Shown: positions 36,401 through 54,181 of the stretch, piece by piece
Layout: each line of letters begins with the position of its first letter
Position numbering within the stretch: position 1 is the stretch's first letter
NCBI RefSeq assembly: GCF_002836515.1
Contig: NZ_PJBC01000062.1
Location: 121,109-185,108 of the forward strand
Direction: 5' to 3'
Origin: Pseudomonas sp. Choline-02u-1
Lineage (GTDB): Bacteria > Pseudomonadota > Gammaproteobacteria > Pseudomonadales > Pseudomonadaceae
Length of the DNA stretch: 64,000 nt
Notes under the pieces: generated by a model
What the model was told of the DNA's origin: nothing
Database searches by the model: none
What the model saw: the letters and a program-made list of their open reading frames with translations, nothing else
Translations under genes and position numbers: made by a program

Positions 36401-39400
36401 GGGTCAGCAGGACTTTCGCCTGGCTGTCATCGAGCATGTAGGCCACGCGGTCGGCCGGGTAGTCCGGGTCCAGCGGCACGTAGGTGCCACCGGCCTTGAG
36501 CACTGCCATCAGGGCGATCACCAGTTCCGCCGAACGCGGCATCGCGACGCCGACGCGCACTTCGGCGGTGACACCCAGCGTCAACAAATGCCGCGCCAGC
36601 TGATTCGCCCGCCGGTTCAGTTCGCCATAACTCATAGCCACGCCGGCATGACTCAGCGCCAGTGCATGCGGATGCGCCGCGACCCGTGCTTCAAAGCTCT
36701 GCGAGATCAACCGCTCGGCCGGATAAGCCGCGTGATTGTCGTTCCACTGCGCCAGCGTCTGACGCTCGGCCAGCGGCAGCAGGCCGATCTCGCCGAGGGC
36801 CCGCTGCGGCGCCTCGATAAATTGCTCCAGCACTTCGCGCAAATGCGTCGCCAGGCCGAGCACGCTGCGTTCGGCAAAGTGCTCGGTGAGGTAGTTGAAA
36901 TCGAGCTTGAGCACCTCGCTGGCGCCAGCGATCAGGGTCAGACCGTAGTTGGTCTGCTCGCGATGCTCCAGACCGGAAAAGCGCAGCCCGCCCGGATTGG
37001 CCTCCAACGCATCGGACACCGGGTAGTTCTCGAACACCAGCAAGGTGTCGAACAACGCTTCGCCACTCAACGCCGCCAGGCGCTGAATGTCCTGCAACGG
37101 CGTCTGTTCGTAGTCGCGCAACAGCAGGTTCTTGTCCTGCACGCTGCGCACCCAATCGCCGACGCTGAGGGTGGCCTGCGGGCTGGCGATCACCGGCAGA
37201 GTGTTGATGAACAGCCCTAACTGTTCTTCGATGCCCGGCAAATCCACCGGCCGCCCGGAAACCGTGGCGCCAAACGCAACGGTGGCCTGCCCGGTGTAGC
37301 GCTGCAACACCAGCAGCCACGCCGCCTGCACCAGGCTGTTGAGGGTCACCTGTTGCTGACGGGAGAAGCTGTTCAGACGCTGGGTCAATGCTTCGTCGAA
37401 ATGCAGACGATGCATCTGTTTGCCCGGCCCCGGCACAGTGCGTCCGTGGCAGGCCGAGGCCAGTCGGGTCGGCTCGTCGAGTTCGGCCAGTTGCCCGCGC
37501 CAGAAGTCCTGCGCGGCCGCCTTGTCCTGGCCCTGCAGCCAGAGCAGAAAATCCCGATAGCGGCCCTGCGCGCTCGGCACCGGCTGGCCGGCGTAATCCT
37601 GCAGCACTTCGCCGAACATCCGCGAGTTGCTCCAGCCATCCATGAGGATGTGGTGGCAGGTGAAAATCAACCGATGGCGGTCGTCGGCAGTGCGCAGCAG
37701 GCACAGGCGCAACAGCGGCGGATTGTGCAGATCGAAGCCACGTTCGCGGTCGGCCTGCGCGCGTGCTTCGAGCACTGCCGGCAGATCAGCGACATCGCGC
37801 ACATCGATTTCCGGCATTTCCAGAGTCAGTTGGCGGTTGATCACTTGCAACGGTGCATCGAGGCCATCACGCCCCCAAATGAAACCGGCGCGCAGCACTT
37901 CATGGCGATCGACCACGCGCTGCCAGGCTTGCTGGAACCGCGCAACGTCAAGGCCGTCGATGTCCAGCAGCATCTGATAGACGTAGGCGCTGGCGTCCGC
38001 GTCGTACAGGCTGTGGAACAGAATGCCTTGCTGCATCGGCGCCAGCGGATAAATATCCTCGATGCGCTGGGCGGCGATCGGCAGGCTGTCCAGATGCACC
38101 TGGGACAAACCGGCCAGCGGCACGTCGGACGGCGTCAAGCCGCCCGCATGGCTGAGGCAGTGGTCGATCAATTCACTCAGTGCCACTTCGTAGGCACGGG
38201 CCAGCGCGGCGATGGTCGCCTCGTCGAAGACATCGCTGCTGTAAGTCCAGGTCAGGCTCAACTGGCCCTGATAAACCCGGCCATCGATGGTCAGCCAGTT
38301 AGCCATCGGCGCGTTTGCGTCCTGACCGGCGCCCTTGTCCTCGGTGGCCGGCCGCCACAGGGCGTCTTCATCGAAGTTGTTATCGAACTGGCCGAGGTAG
38401 TTGAACGTCACTTGCGGTTGCGCCAGTTCACGCAGCGCTGCTTGTGCTTCGGCGGTACCGAGATAACGCAGCAAGCCGAAGCCGATGCCCTTGTTGGGGA
38501 TCGCGCGCAGTTGCTCCTTGATGCCTTTGATCGAGCTTTCCAGGCTGGCGTTTGGCGTCAGGCGTACCGGGAACATGCTGGTGAACCAGCCCACGGTGCG
38601 GCTCAAATCGATGTCATCGAAGAGGTCTTCGCGGCCATGACCTTCCAGTTGCACCAGCGCACTGTCGCTGGCGGTCCACTCACACAACACCCGCGCCAGT
38701 GCGGTCAGCAGCAGGTCGTTGACCTGCGTGCGATAGATCGCCGGGGCCTGTTGCAGTAATTGGCGGGTACGCTCGGCATCCAGCCGCGTGTCGACGCTGC
38801 GTTCGAAGCGGTTGTTCAACTGGCCTTGCGGATTATCCAGCGGCAAACCTGGCGGCGCGTCGCGCAACTGCTCGCGCCAATAGACCAACTCGCTTTCCAG
38901 CGCGGCACTGCGCGCATGTTCTTGCAGGCGCGAGCCCCAGTCCTTGAACGCACTGGTTTTGGCCGGCAGATGCACGCTCTGCCCGCTGCTGATCTGCTGA
39001 TAGGCGCTTTGCAGATCTTCCAGCAGGATGCGCCACGACACGCCGTCGACCACCAGGTGATGAATCACCAGCAACAGCCGCTGACTGGCGTCCGGCAATT
39101 CGACCAGCGCCGCGCGGATCAGCGGGCCGTTTTGCAGGTCGAGGCTGCGTTGCAGGTCCAGGCACAGCGCTGGCAATGCGGCGCTGTCGTCCAGCGTGAA
39201 AGTGCGCAATAACGCTGGTGGCTGATCCGCCGCACCGTGGCTTTGCTGCCAGCCCTGCTCGGTTTGTCGATAACGCAGACGCAAGGCGTCATGCTGTTTT
39301 TGCACCTGCGCCAGGGCCTGTTGCAGCGCGGCTGCTTGCAGGGTTTTCGCCGGGGTTAGCAGAATCGACTGGTTCCAGTGATGCCGCGCGGGGATGTCGC

Positions 39401-42400
39401 TGTGGAAAAAATACTGCTGGATCGGCGTCAGCGGCGCGTCGCCAAGCACCTCGCCCTGCTGCGTTTGCACGGCGTCGCTCTGCTGCGCGACAGTGGCCAG
39501 ACGCTGCACGGTCTGGTGCTGAAAAATGTCCTTGGGCGTAAAGCGAATGCCGGCCTGCCGCGCCCGGCTGACCACTTGAATCGAGATGATCGAGTCGCCG
39601 CCCAGCTCGAAAAAGTTGTCGTGCAGGCCGACACGTTCGACCTTGAGCACGTCTTGCCAGATCTCGGCCAGACGCTGTTCCAGTTCACTGCGCGGTGCTG
39701 CGTAAGCCTCTTGCACCTGGGCAACATCCGGCGGCGGCAGTTGCTTGCGATCGAGTTTGCCGTTGGCGGTCAGCGGCAGTCGTTCGAGGAACGCCCAACT
39801 GACCGGAACCATGTAATCGGGCAGGGTTTCGCGCAGGTGCGCCTTGACCGAATCGCGCAGCGCGCCCTGCTCGTCCGCGTTCAATGTCTCGACCGGCACG
39901 ACCCAGCTCGCCAGTTGCTGTCCACTGAGGCCGTCCACCGCCAGCACCACCGCTTCGCGCACCTGTGGATGCTTGAGCAGTTGCGCTTCGATTTCACCGA
40001 GCTCGATGCGGAAACCACGGATCTTCACTTGGTGGTCGATACGGCCGATGTACTCGATCACCCCGTCGCCGCGCAGCCGTGCGAGGTCGCCGGTACGGTA
40101 CAGACGCTGGCCGGCCTTGCGGTTGAACGGGTCGGGCACGAAGCGGGTGGCGCTCATGCCGGGCTGATTCAGATAACCACGGGCCAGACCGGCACCGGCG
40201 ATGTACAACTCACCGATGCAGCCTTGCGGCACCAGATTCAGCGAACTGTCGAGCAAGTACCACGACAGGTCGACAATCGGCGCGCCGATCGGGCTGCTGT
40301 GGTGGCTGTGCAGATCGGCCAGCGACAACGGTCGGTAAGTCACGTGCACGGTGGTTTCGGTGATGCCGTACATGTTGATCAGCGTCGGCGCGCGGTCGCC
40401 AAACCGCTCAAACCACGGCCGCAGATTCTGTACTTCCAAAGCCTCGCCGCCGAACACCACGTAACGCAGGGCGTTGCTGCGGCTCGATTCGCAGGCGACC
40501 TGCATCAGCGGCTTGAATGCCGACGGCGTCTGGTTCAACACCGTGACATTTTCATCACACAGCAGTGTGTAGAAATCCTCCGGCGAACGGCTGACATCGT
40601 GTGGCACCACCACCAGTTTGCCGCCATACAACAGCGCGCCGAAAATCTCCCACACCGAAAAGTCGAACGCGTAGGAATGGAACAGCGTCCAGCTGTCCTG
40701 CGGGCCGAAATCGAACCAGTGCTCGGTGGCGCTGAACAGGCGCATCACGTTGCCGTGCGCCAGCAACGCGCCCTTGGGTTTGCCGGTAGAGCCGGAGGTG
40801 TAGATGACGTAGGCCAGATTGTCCGGTGTGGTCAGGCAAGGCGGGTTGCCGGCGATGCCGTGTTCCGGCGCGTGATCCAGTTCGAGGCACAGCAGCCCCG
40901 GCGGCAGCGGCAATTGCCCGAGCAAATGGCCTTGGGTCAGCAGCAACTGGATGCCGCTGTCGTCGATCATGAAGCTCAGGCGGTCATCCGGGTAGCTTGG
41001 GTCCAGCGGCACATAGGCACCGCCGGCCTTCAGCACCGCGACAATGGCGACGATCATGTCCAGCGAACGCTCGACCGCAACGCCGACGCGCACGTCCGGG
41101 CCGACGCCCTGCTCGATCAGCGTATGTGCCCACTGGTTGGCGCGGTGATTGAGTTCGGCGTAAGTCAGGCATTGCCCGGCAAAGCTCACCGCCACCGTAT
41201 CGGCATGCCGCTCGGCCTGGGCCTCGATGGCTTGCTGGATACACGGCATCAGCGGTTGTTCGATCAGCGGCGGATTCCATTGCGCCAACAGCTGTTGCTG
41301 CTGGCCGGCGTCGAGCATCGGCAACTGGCCGATGCGCTGGCTCGGCTCGGCAACGATCGCTTGCAACAGCGCAATCCAGTGTTGCGCCAGGCGCTCGATG
41401 GTCGCTGCGTCGAACAGGTCAGTAGCGTACTTGAGCACGGCTTCGATACCGTGGGCCTGTTCGGTGGTGTTGAGGGTCAGGTCGAACTGCGCGGTCTGGC
41501 TCTGCCATTCCAGCGGTTCGATGTTCAGGCCGTTCAGGCGTGTCGCGACGCTCGCGCGGCGCTCGGCCTGGTGGTTGAACATGACCTGGAACAGCGGGCT
41601 GTGGCTGAGGCTGCGGCCCGGTTCCAGCGCTTCGACCAGTTGCTCAAACGGCAAGTCCTGATGCGCTTGCGCCTCCTGCGCCGTCTGTTTGACCTGACGC
41701 AGCAGCTCGACAAACGGCAGCTCTGCGTCGATGTCCGCCTTGAGCACCTGGGTGTTGACGAAGAAACCGATCAGGCGCTCGATTTCTACCCGGCCACGGT
41801 TGGCCACCGGCACGCCGACACGGATATCGCTCTGCCCGCTGTAGCGATGCAGCAAAGCCTGAAACGAGGCCAGCAGCAACACGAACAGGGTGACGTTTTC
41901 CTGCCGGGCAAAATCCTTGAGGGCACTGCTCAGCGCCGGGTCGAGAATCAGGTTATGGCTGGCGCCGGCAAAGCTTTGATCGACCGCGCGTGGGCGATCC
42001 AGCGGCAGTTCCAGCACCGGTTGTTCGCCGCCGAGTTTTGCCTGCCAGTAGGCCAGTTGCCGCTCCTGCTCACCGGCCTCCATCCAGTGGCGCTGCCACA
42101 AGGCGTAATCGGCGTATTGAATCGGCAGCGCCGGCAGACCGGCGTCGTGACCGAGGTTGAAACCGGCATAGAGCTGCACCAGTTCCTCGATCATCACTTG
42201 CAGCGACCAGCCATCGGAAACGATGTGGTGCAGGGTCAGCACCAGCACATGCTCAGCGGGGTTGACCTGCAGCAGCGCGGCACGCAGCAACGGGCCGTGC
42301 TGCAGATCGAAAGTCTTCTGGCTCTGGATCTGAACAAAAGCCTCGATCGAGTGCTCCGGGTCATTCGCCAGATCAGCGCTCAGGTTGTGAATATCGAGGG

Positions 42401-42758
42401 TAAAAGGTCCTGCGGGCAGGACCACTTGCAAGGGTTGCGCGCTGTCTTGAGAGAACACCGTGCGCAAGGTTTCGTGGCGCTCGATCAGCGCCGCAATGCT
42501 GCGTTCCAGTGCCGGCACATCCAGCGGCCCCTGCAAGCGCAGGGCCGTCGGAATGTTGTAGGCCGCGCTGTGCGGTGCCCACTGCCACAGGAACCACTGG
42601 CGCTGCTGAGCGTAGGACAGCAGCAACGGCTCTTCAGCCGTGCGCTTGAAAACCGGGGCAATGTCAAAGAGGTTGACGCCTTTCTGCTTGAGCAGAACCG
42701 CCAGAGCCTTTCTTTGCTTAGCCGAAAGTTGTCCTACCGACTCGATTAACTCTTGCAC
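30444..42758 (-). CDS. Three-module pyoverdine NRPS (Thr-E, Ala, OH-Orn-E), no thioesterase
   Basis: A 4104-residue synthetase with order C-A-T-E (about 50-1550), C-A-T (about 1570-2615), C-A-T-E (about 2630-4104). Pocket residues read by alignment to GrsA: first A domain D-F-W-N-V-G-M-V-H (Thr); second D-L-W-N-N-A-L-T-Y (Ala, Gly possible); third D-G-E-C-C-G-G-V-T (N5-OH-Orn type). Both E domains keep HHLVVD. Carriers are GGDSI in all three modules. The protein ends in the E domain, with no GxSxG thioesterase. Translation starts at GTG after AGAGGGA, 13 bases behind the preceding NRPS gene. It would add D-Thr, Ala and D-OH-Orn to the pyoverdine peptide. It is usually named pvdJ or pvdD in related strains; order-based names vary. 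Confidence 0.93.
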   Translation of the reverse strand: MQELIESVGQLSAKQRKALAVLLKQKGVNLFDIAPVFKRTAEEPLLLSYAQQRQWFLWQWAPHSAAYNIPTALRLQGPLDVPALERSIAALIERHETLRTVFSQDSAQPLQVVLPAGPFTLDIHNLSADLANDPEHSIEAFVQIQSQKTFDLQHGPLLRAALLQVNPAEHVLVLTLHHIVSDGWSLQVMIEELVQLYAGFNLGHDAGLPALPIQYADYALWQRHWMEAGEQERQLAYWQAKLGGEQPVLELPLDRPRAVDQSFAGASHNLILDPALSSALKDFARQENVTLFVLLLASFQALLHRYSGQSDIRVGVPVANRGRVEIERLIGFFVNTQVLKADIDAELPFVELLRQVKQTAQEAQAHQDLPFEQLVEALEPGRSLSHSPLFQVMFNHQAERRASVATRLNGLNIEPLEWQSQTAQFDLTLNTTEQAHGIEAVLKYATDLFDAATIERLAQHWIALLQAIVAEPSQRIGQLPMLDAGQQQQLLAQWNPPLIEQPLMPCIQQAIEAQAERHADTVAVSFAGQCLTYAELNHRANQWAHTLIEQGVGPDVRVGVAVERSLDMIVAIVAVLKAGGAYVPLDPSYPDDRLSFMIDDSGIQLLLTQGHLLGQLPLPPGLLCLELDHAPEHGIAGNPPCLTTPDNLAYVIYTSGSTGKPKGALLAHGNVMRLFSATEHWFDFGPQDSWTLFHSYAFDFSVWEIFGALLYGGKLVVVPHDVSRSPEDFYTLLCDENVTVLNQTPSAFKPLMQVACESSRSNALRYVVFGGEALEVQNLRPWFERFGDRAPTLINMYGITETTVHVTYRPLSLADLHSHHSSPIGAPIVDLSWYLLDSSLNLVPQGCIGELYIAGAGLARGYLNQPGMSATRFVPDPFNRKAGQRLYRTGDLARLRGDGVIEYIGRIDHQVKIRGFRIELGEIEAQLLKHPQVREAVVLAVDGLSGQQLASWVVPVETLNADEQGALRDSVKAHLRETLPDYMVPVSWAFLERLPLTANGKLDRKQLPPPDVAQVQEAYAAPRSELEQRLAEIWQDVLKVERVGLHDNFFELGGDSIISIQVVSRARQAGIRFTPKDIFQHQTVQRLATVAQQSDAVQTQQGEVLGDAPLTPIQQYFFHSDIPARHHWNQSILLTPAKTLQAAALQQALAQVQKQHDALRLRYRQTEQGWQQSHGAADQPPALLRTFTLDDSAALPALCLDLQRSLDLQNGPLIRAALVELPDASQRLLLVIHHLVVDGVSWRILLEDLQSAYQQISSGQSVHLPAKTSAFKDWGSRLQEHARSAALESELVYWREQLRDAPPGLPLDNPQGQLNNRFERSVDTRLDAERTRQLLQQAPAIYRTQVNDLLLTALARVLCEWTASDSALVQLEGHGREDLFDDIDLSRTVGWFTSMFPVRLTPNASLESSIKGIKEQLRAIPNKGIGFGLLRYLGTAEAQAALRELAQPQVTFNYLGQFDNNFDEDALWRPATEDKGAGQDANAPMANWLTIDGRVYQGQLSLTWTYSSDVFDEATIAALARAYEVALSELIDHCLSHAGGLTPSDVPLAGLSQVHLDSLPIAAQRIEDIYPLAPMQQGILFHSLYDADASAYVYQMLLDIDGLDVARFQQAWQRVVDRHEVLRAGFIWGRDGLDAPLQVINRQLTLEMPEIDVRDVADLPAVLEARAQADRERGFDLHNPPLLRLCLLRTADDRHRLIFTCHHILMDGWSNSRMFGEVLQDYAGQPVPSAQGRYRDFLLWLQGQDKAAAQDFWRGQLAELDEPTRLASACHGRTVPGPGKQMHRLHFDEALTQRLNSFSRQQQVTLNSLVQAAWLLVLQRYTGQATVAFGATVSGRPVDLPGIEEQLGLFINTLPVIASPQATLSVGDWVRSVQDKNLLLRDYEQTPLQDIQRLAALSGEALFDTLLVFENYPVSDALEANPGGLRFSGLEHREQTNYGLTLIAGASEVLKLDFNYLTEHFAERSVLGLATHLREVLEQFIEAPQRALGEIGLLPLAERQTLAQWNDNHAAYPAERLISQSFEARVAAHPHALALSHAGVAMSYGELNRRANQLARHLLTLGVTAEVRVGVAMPRSAELVIALMAVLKAGGTYVPLDPDYPADRVAYMLDDSQAKVLLTQQALLAQLPSTEAQVVLVEAGGEAFAAQAPDNLPARADSANLAYVIYTSGSTGKPKGVAIAHRNVQALIHWSAEVYREDDLEGVLASTSVCFDLSVWEIFVTLARGGSIVMARNALELPDLPERAQVRLINTVPSAIAALQRIGQIPPGVRIINLAGEPLKQALVDTLYRETSVAHVYDLYGPSEDTTYSTWTRRELGGRANIGRPLRNTTAYLLDEQLQAAPLNVAAELYLAGEGITRGYLLRPGLTAERFVPNPLASNGERMYRTGDLTRFTDDGRIEYVGRIDHQVKVRGLRIELGEIEARLLAQASVREGVVLAVDGVGGQQLLAYVVPAEAYQSPAQLDVLSAELQAALKAHLPDYMVPAQWLFLEQLPLTPNGKLDRKALPAPDASQAQRDYVAPSTPLEQQLAEVWQDILKIEQVGVTDNFFALGGDSIISIQLVSRARQQGICFTPKDLFQQQTVQKLAAVVSLEDAQSASAADYPLAQLDQAQLDALPVPAQLIEDVYPLSPMQEGMLFHTLSDNGSSLYVQQVSLPIKGLDVERFRRAWEFIIVRQAILRTSFHWQDGLAKPLQVVHRHAPLQMQVLDWRGQDCSEAAIAEFASADRALGFDLAEARLQRVTLLQLGDEQYQMIWTSHHILMDGWSSSRLFGEVLQYYSTGQVTGENGRYRDFIAWLQAQDQDAQELFWKARLAVVNEPTALSQAMHPRHSAEVTGHDALYSNWDKAQTARLLEFCRDLRITPNTLIQGAWLLLLQRYTGQQTVTFGATVSGRPESLPNVGNMLGLFINTLPIIQTPQADQRLADWLGEVQAYNLDIRDYSQAPLADVQRWSNLGGQALFDSIVVFENFPIDERLQEETDTGLTFGKSIGHGVTNVPMDLAVMLGDELSIEYLYLRSHFSAEAVEGIRLTLENTLAAMMAAPYERLGNLQRLSAEQWHAAQAWSAEPAHRHAPPLLPQLISRHAQQQPDAIAVQCAGESLSYAELERQANRLAQCLIAHGAGPEVVIGVALPRSLEMLVSFLAVLKSGAAYVPLDIDYPPERLAYMIEDSRMALLLTQTSLRATLPAPHGVLRLEIDQLDRSRYSDAAPICDVHEQSLAYLVYTSGSTGRPKGVAVTQGPLSMHCQAIAELYEMDASSCELHFMSFAFDGAHERWLSTLYSGGRLVIRDGCLWTPEQTYQALHDYGVTIACFPPAYLKQLAEYAAASGIAPPPVRIYCFGGDAVPEQTFEQVKAALRPQCFTNGYGPTETVVTPMLWKVAVSQQCEAAYAPIGRAVGARSLYVLDDDLNPLPPGFAGELYIGGYGVARGYYGRPDLTGERFVPNPFAPGERLYRSGDLVRRRADGVVDYVGRIDHQVKVRGFRIELGEVEASLRQLPAVSDALVIARDNASGKQLIGYVVTASGEEIGDELKAGLRASLPEYMVPAQIVCLSAFPVTPNGKLDRKALPEPQFKSDEYVAPRTEQESLLAEIWAQVLQVEQVGISDNFFELGGDSILSLQVISRVRNHPTLQMELKLRDLMRYQTIAGILEQQVAKEGAGQALPDLTQVAAEGAFNLLPIQQWFFAEGMVEAHHYNQSLLLSARQSLDLDALEQALGLIEQHHDSLRLRFSNDGGRWLQRYSTSASDEAVLWRREAQSSEEVEALANLAQRSLKLDDGPVWRVMHVALPDGQARLLVVIHHLVVDTVSWRILLDDLKVAYEACVQGLAPQLPIRTTSYRSFAEALQAQAPVIAEQELSYWLEQLDQPGVDLPCDNPRGKNLVRQQAQARLKLSREHTEQLLKQAPAVYGTQINDLLLSALSRALCRWSQQPSALILLEGHGREDLFESIDLSRSLGWFTSMFPVRLRPDGDDIGQSIIDVQAQLAGVPQKGIGYGVLRHLAGPEISAQLAALPQARVTFNYLGQFDQSFDEQALLVPALEETGDNYSLKANLGNWLEIVGQVYDGQLALRCIYSSQRYRAGTMDALMSDYQRELEALIEHCMARVG

Positions 42759-42771
42759 GCGTTTTTCCCTC

Positions 42772-50591
<7,820 letters not shown>

Positions 50592-50595
<4 letters not shown>

Positions 50596-53500
50596 ACTTG
50601 TTCTCCTTGCAAAGCATTCATGAACTCATCCAGGTCGGACCAGTCGTCGTTGCCGCTCGCCTCGGCCAGTTGCGCGAGTACCTCGGCGAGATCCGCCAGC
50701 AGCGGTTTCTCGAACAGACTGCGCAGCGGCAGCACCACGCCCATCTGCTCCTTGACCCGCGCGATCACCTGCGCGGCCAACAACGAATGGCCGCCCAGTT
50801 CGAAAAAGTGATCGTCCAGGCCCACACGCGGCACCTGCAGCACCTCGGCCCAGACCTGCGCCAGACACTGCTCGGCCGGCGATTGCGGGGCGCGGTAATC
50901 GCCCTGCAACTGCGCCGGATCCGGCGCTGGCAAGGCTTTGCGGTCGAGCTTGCCACTCGCCGTCAGCGGCAGGTTCGCCAGCAACAGCAGATGCCCCGGC
51001 ACCATGTAGTCCGGCAGGCTGGCTTGCAGCGCAGCGCGGGTCTGCTGACGGAACGCCGTTTGCGTCGCCGCGCTGGCAAGCACCGCAGGCTCCGTCACCA
51101 CGTAGGCGACCAGTTGCGCACCGCCGGCGAACGGCACCGCCAGCAGCACCGCTTCGCGAACGCCCGAACATTGCTGCAGGCGCGCTTCGATCTCGCCCAG
51201 TTCAATGCGGAAGCCGCGAATCTTCACTTGGTGATCGACCCGGCCGACATACTCCAGCGCGCCATCGCCGCGCAGCCGCGCACGGTCGCCGGTGCGGTAC
51301 AGGCGCTGGCCGTCGGCGAACGGGTCGGCAATGAACCGCTCGGCGCTGAGGCTCGGCTGACGCTGATAACCGCGCGCCAGCCCCGGCCCACCGATGTACA
51401 ACTCGCCCACCGCGCCTTGCGGCAGCAGGTTCAGATCATCGTCGAGCACGTACAAGCGCCGCGCCGCCAGCCCCTTGCCGATCGGCATGCCGCGCCACGA
51501 CACGTCCTGCGCGGTCAGCGCGGTGCAGTCATGAATTGTCGAGACCACCGTCGCCTCGGTCGGGCCGTAGGTGTTGAGCAGGCGCACATGACCGAGCCCG
51601 GCCTGTTGCCACAAGCGCAAGCCGTCCACGGCCATGGCTTCACCGCCAACGTGAATCTGCCGCAGCGCGCCGAAACTGGCCGGCGGTTTCGCCGCGTATT
51701 CCTGCACCAGCCAATACCAGTAGGCCGCCGGCAGGTCGGCCAAAGTGATGCCCTGATCGACGATGACCTGCTGTAGTGTCGCGCTGTCCCACAACGGCGC
51801 ATCGCGCATGACCACGCTGGCGCCATGGCACAGCGGCGGGAAAAACTGCTCGACGAAACCGTCGAAACTGCTGGTGGCGAATTGCAGAACCCGATCGCCT
51901 TCGCGCAGATCGCTGTAATCGATAGCGCGGGCGATGAACTCGCTCAGTGCGCCATGACTGACCGCCACACCTTTCGGCCGCCCGGTGGAACCGGAGGTGT
52001 AAATCACATAAGCGAGGTTGTCGGCTTCGACCGTGACCGGCAGATTGTCGCTCTGCGCGCTGTCGGGCAATTGCTCCAGACACAGGCACTCGATGCCGTC
52101 GAGCGGCGGCAGGCTGGCGAGGCTTTGCCGGTCGCTGAGCAATAGTTTCAAACCGCTGTCATCGAGCACATGGCGCAAGCGTTCGGCCGGGGTCTGCGGA
52201 TCGAGCGGCACATAGGCACCGCCGGCCTTGAGTACCGCCAGCAACGCCACCGCCAGCTCCAGCGAACGCCCCAGCGCGACGCCGACCAGCACGTCCGGGC
52301 CGACACCCTGTGCGCGCAACTGATGGGCCAAGCGATTGCAGCGGCTGTTGAGTTCGTCGTAGCTCAATGCCGGCGCAGGCGCAGTGGCCAACAGCACCGC
52401 CGAGGCTTGCGCAGTCCGCACGACTTGCGCTTCGAACAGGCTTTGCACGCTGGTGAAACGAGGCGCTGGCGCGGTGGCGTGGATCAACGCGTGGCGTTCG
52501 TTTTCGGCGAGCATCGCCACCTCGCCGATAAACTGCTGCGGGTCGCGGCACACCGACTGCAGAATGTTGCGCCAATGCCCGGCCAGCGCGGCGATGGTCG
52601 CGGCGTCGAAAATATCGGTGGCGTAAGTGAAGGCGGCAAACAGTTGCTCGCCCTCCTCGCGGGTGTCGAGCATCAGGTCACTGGTGGCCGCGTGTTGTCG
52701 AGCGCTGCCGGCCAGTTGCTCTTCGCTCAGATAACCCACGCGCAAGCCTGAAGCGAGTTGCGCCTGATGCAAATCGGTAACCAGCGGCTGGTGGTTGAAC
52801 ATCACTTGAAACAGCGGATTGTGGCTCTGGCTGCGCGCCGGTTGCAGGGCTTCGATCAGGGCGTCGAACGGCAGGTCCTGATGGGCCTGGGCGCCGAGGG
52901 CGGCCTGGCGCAGGCTCTGCAGCAGCTCGGCGAATGGCGTTTGTGCAGTAACCGCGCTGCGCAGGATCTGCGTGTTGACGAAGAAGCCGATCAGGCCTTC
53001 GGTTTCACTGCGGGTGCGGTTGGCGATCAGCCCGCCGACACGAATATCGGTCTGGCCGCTGTAGCGATGCAACAGGGTCTTGAACGCCGCCAGCAACACC
53101 ACGAACAAGGTCACGCCCTGACGCTGGGCAAGGTTTTTCAGCTCTTCACGCAGGGCTGCATCGATCACCGTTTCCAGGCGTGCTCCCTGATGGCTGGAGT
53201 GCGCCGGGTAGGCGCGATCAGTGGGCAGTTCCAGCACCGGATGGTCGTCACCCAGTTGCGCGCGCCAGTAGTCCAGTTGCCGCTCGCGCTCACCGGCTTC
53301 CAGCCAACTGCGCTGCCACAGCGCGTAGTCGCGATAGTGCACGGTCAGCGGCGCCAATGTCGGTTCGCGCCCGGCGACCAGTGCGTCGTAGGTGCGCATG
53401 AACTCGTCGATCAGAATGTTCATCGACCAGCCGTCGGCGATGATGTGATGCAAGGTCAGCAGCAGCACATGTTCCTGCGCGGCCAGGCGCAACAGCCGCA

Positions 53501-53993
53501 GGCTCAGCAGCGGGCCGTTCTGCAAATCGAAGGCCTGGGTCGCCTCGGCCATCATGTGCTGCTGCGCGAGCGGCCAGCGCTGGGCTTCGGGCAACTCGCT
53601 CAAATCAGTTACGGGCAGTTTCAGGGGCTGAGGTTCGGCCACGCGCTGGAAGGCACGCTCGCCGTCCTGGCCGAAGGTGGTGCGCAAACATTCGTGGCGC
53701 GCCGCCAAACGGCTGAAGGCCTGCTCCAGTGCCGCGACGTGCAGATCGCCCTCCAGACGCACGGCCATCGGCAGGTTGTAGGCTGGGCTGGTCGGCTCCA
53801 ATTGCCAGAGAAACCACATGCGCTGCTGTGCGTAAGACAGGCCGTCACGCTCGGCGATACCGGCGCAGGCGGTCATGGGCAACTGCGCAAAATCGATGCC
53901 TTCGCGGGCCATGCCGGCGAGGAACAAACGGCGTTTGTCCTGGGGCAATTCGATAAAGCGGCGGGCTAGTTTCTGTGCGTCTGCGGCATTCAT
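50592..53993 (-). CDS. Single-module pyoverdine NRPS (Lys)
   Basis: An 1133-residue synthetase with one module: C (about 50-480, HHIIADG at 182), A (about 505-1015) and T (GGHSL, Ser near 1070). The pocket residues read D-G-E-D-H-G-T-V-V, the Lys code seen in pseudomonad pyoverdine synthetases. The C domain is of the LCL type (LSYAQQRMWFLW) and would accept the acyl-Glu-Tyr-Dab chromophore precursor from PvdL, which is not encoded in this window. There is no E domain, so L-Lys is predicted. An exact IS box lies 58 bases upstream and starts the three-gene NRPS operon. Confidence 0.93.
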
Positions 53994-54050
53994 GCGTGGA
54001 GTCCTTGCTGATCGGCGGCGTGACCTGGAGACCCGGTCGTATCAACAAGA

Positions 54051-54074
54051 ACGAATGGCCCGCGCGACGATTTA
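54051..54074 (-). promoter_or_regulatory. PvdS iron-starvation box (TAAAT-N16-CGT) for the NRPS operon
   Basis: An exact TAAAT, 16 bases, CGT on the minus strand, ending 58 bases upstream of the Lys-NRPS ATG and just downstream of the terminator of the preceding hydroxylase gene. Confidence 0.88.
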
Positions 54075-54120
54075 GCGCGCCAGCGGCAATCGCGGCCCGA
54101 CGGTACAAAGGCCAGACAGA

Positions 54121-54160
54121 CAAATGCCGAAGCCGGGTACACGTCCGGCTTCGGCATTTG
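54121..54160 (-). terminator. Intrinsic terminator after the aspartyl hydroxylase gene
   Basis: A long perfect stem (CAAATGCCGAAGCCGG and its inverse) with a short loop lies 22 bases beyond the hydroxylase stop codon. On the minus strand it runs into TTTGTCTGTCT. It separates the pvdG-hydroxylase transcript from the NRPS operon. Confidence 0.82.
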
Positions 54161-54181
54161 AGTTGAACAGTTGCGAAGCGC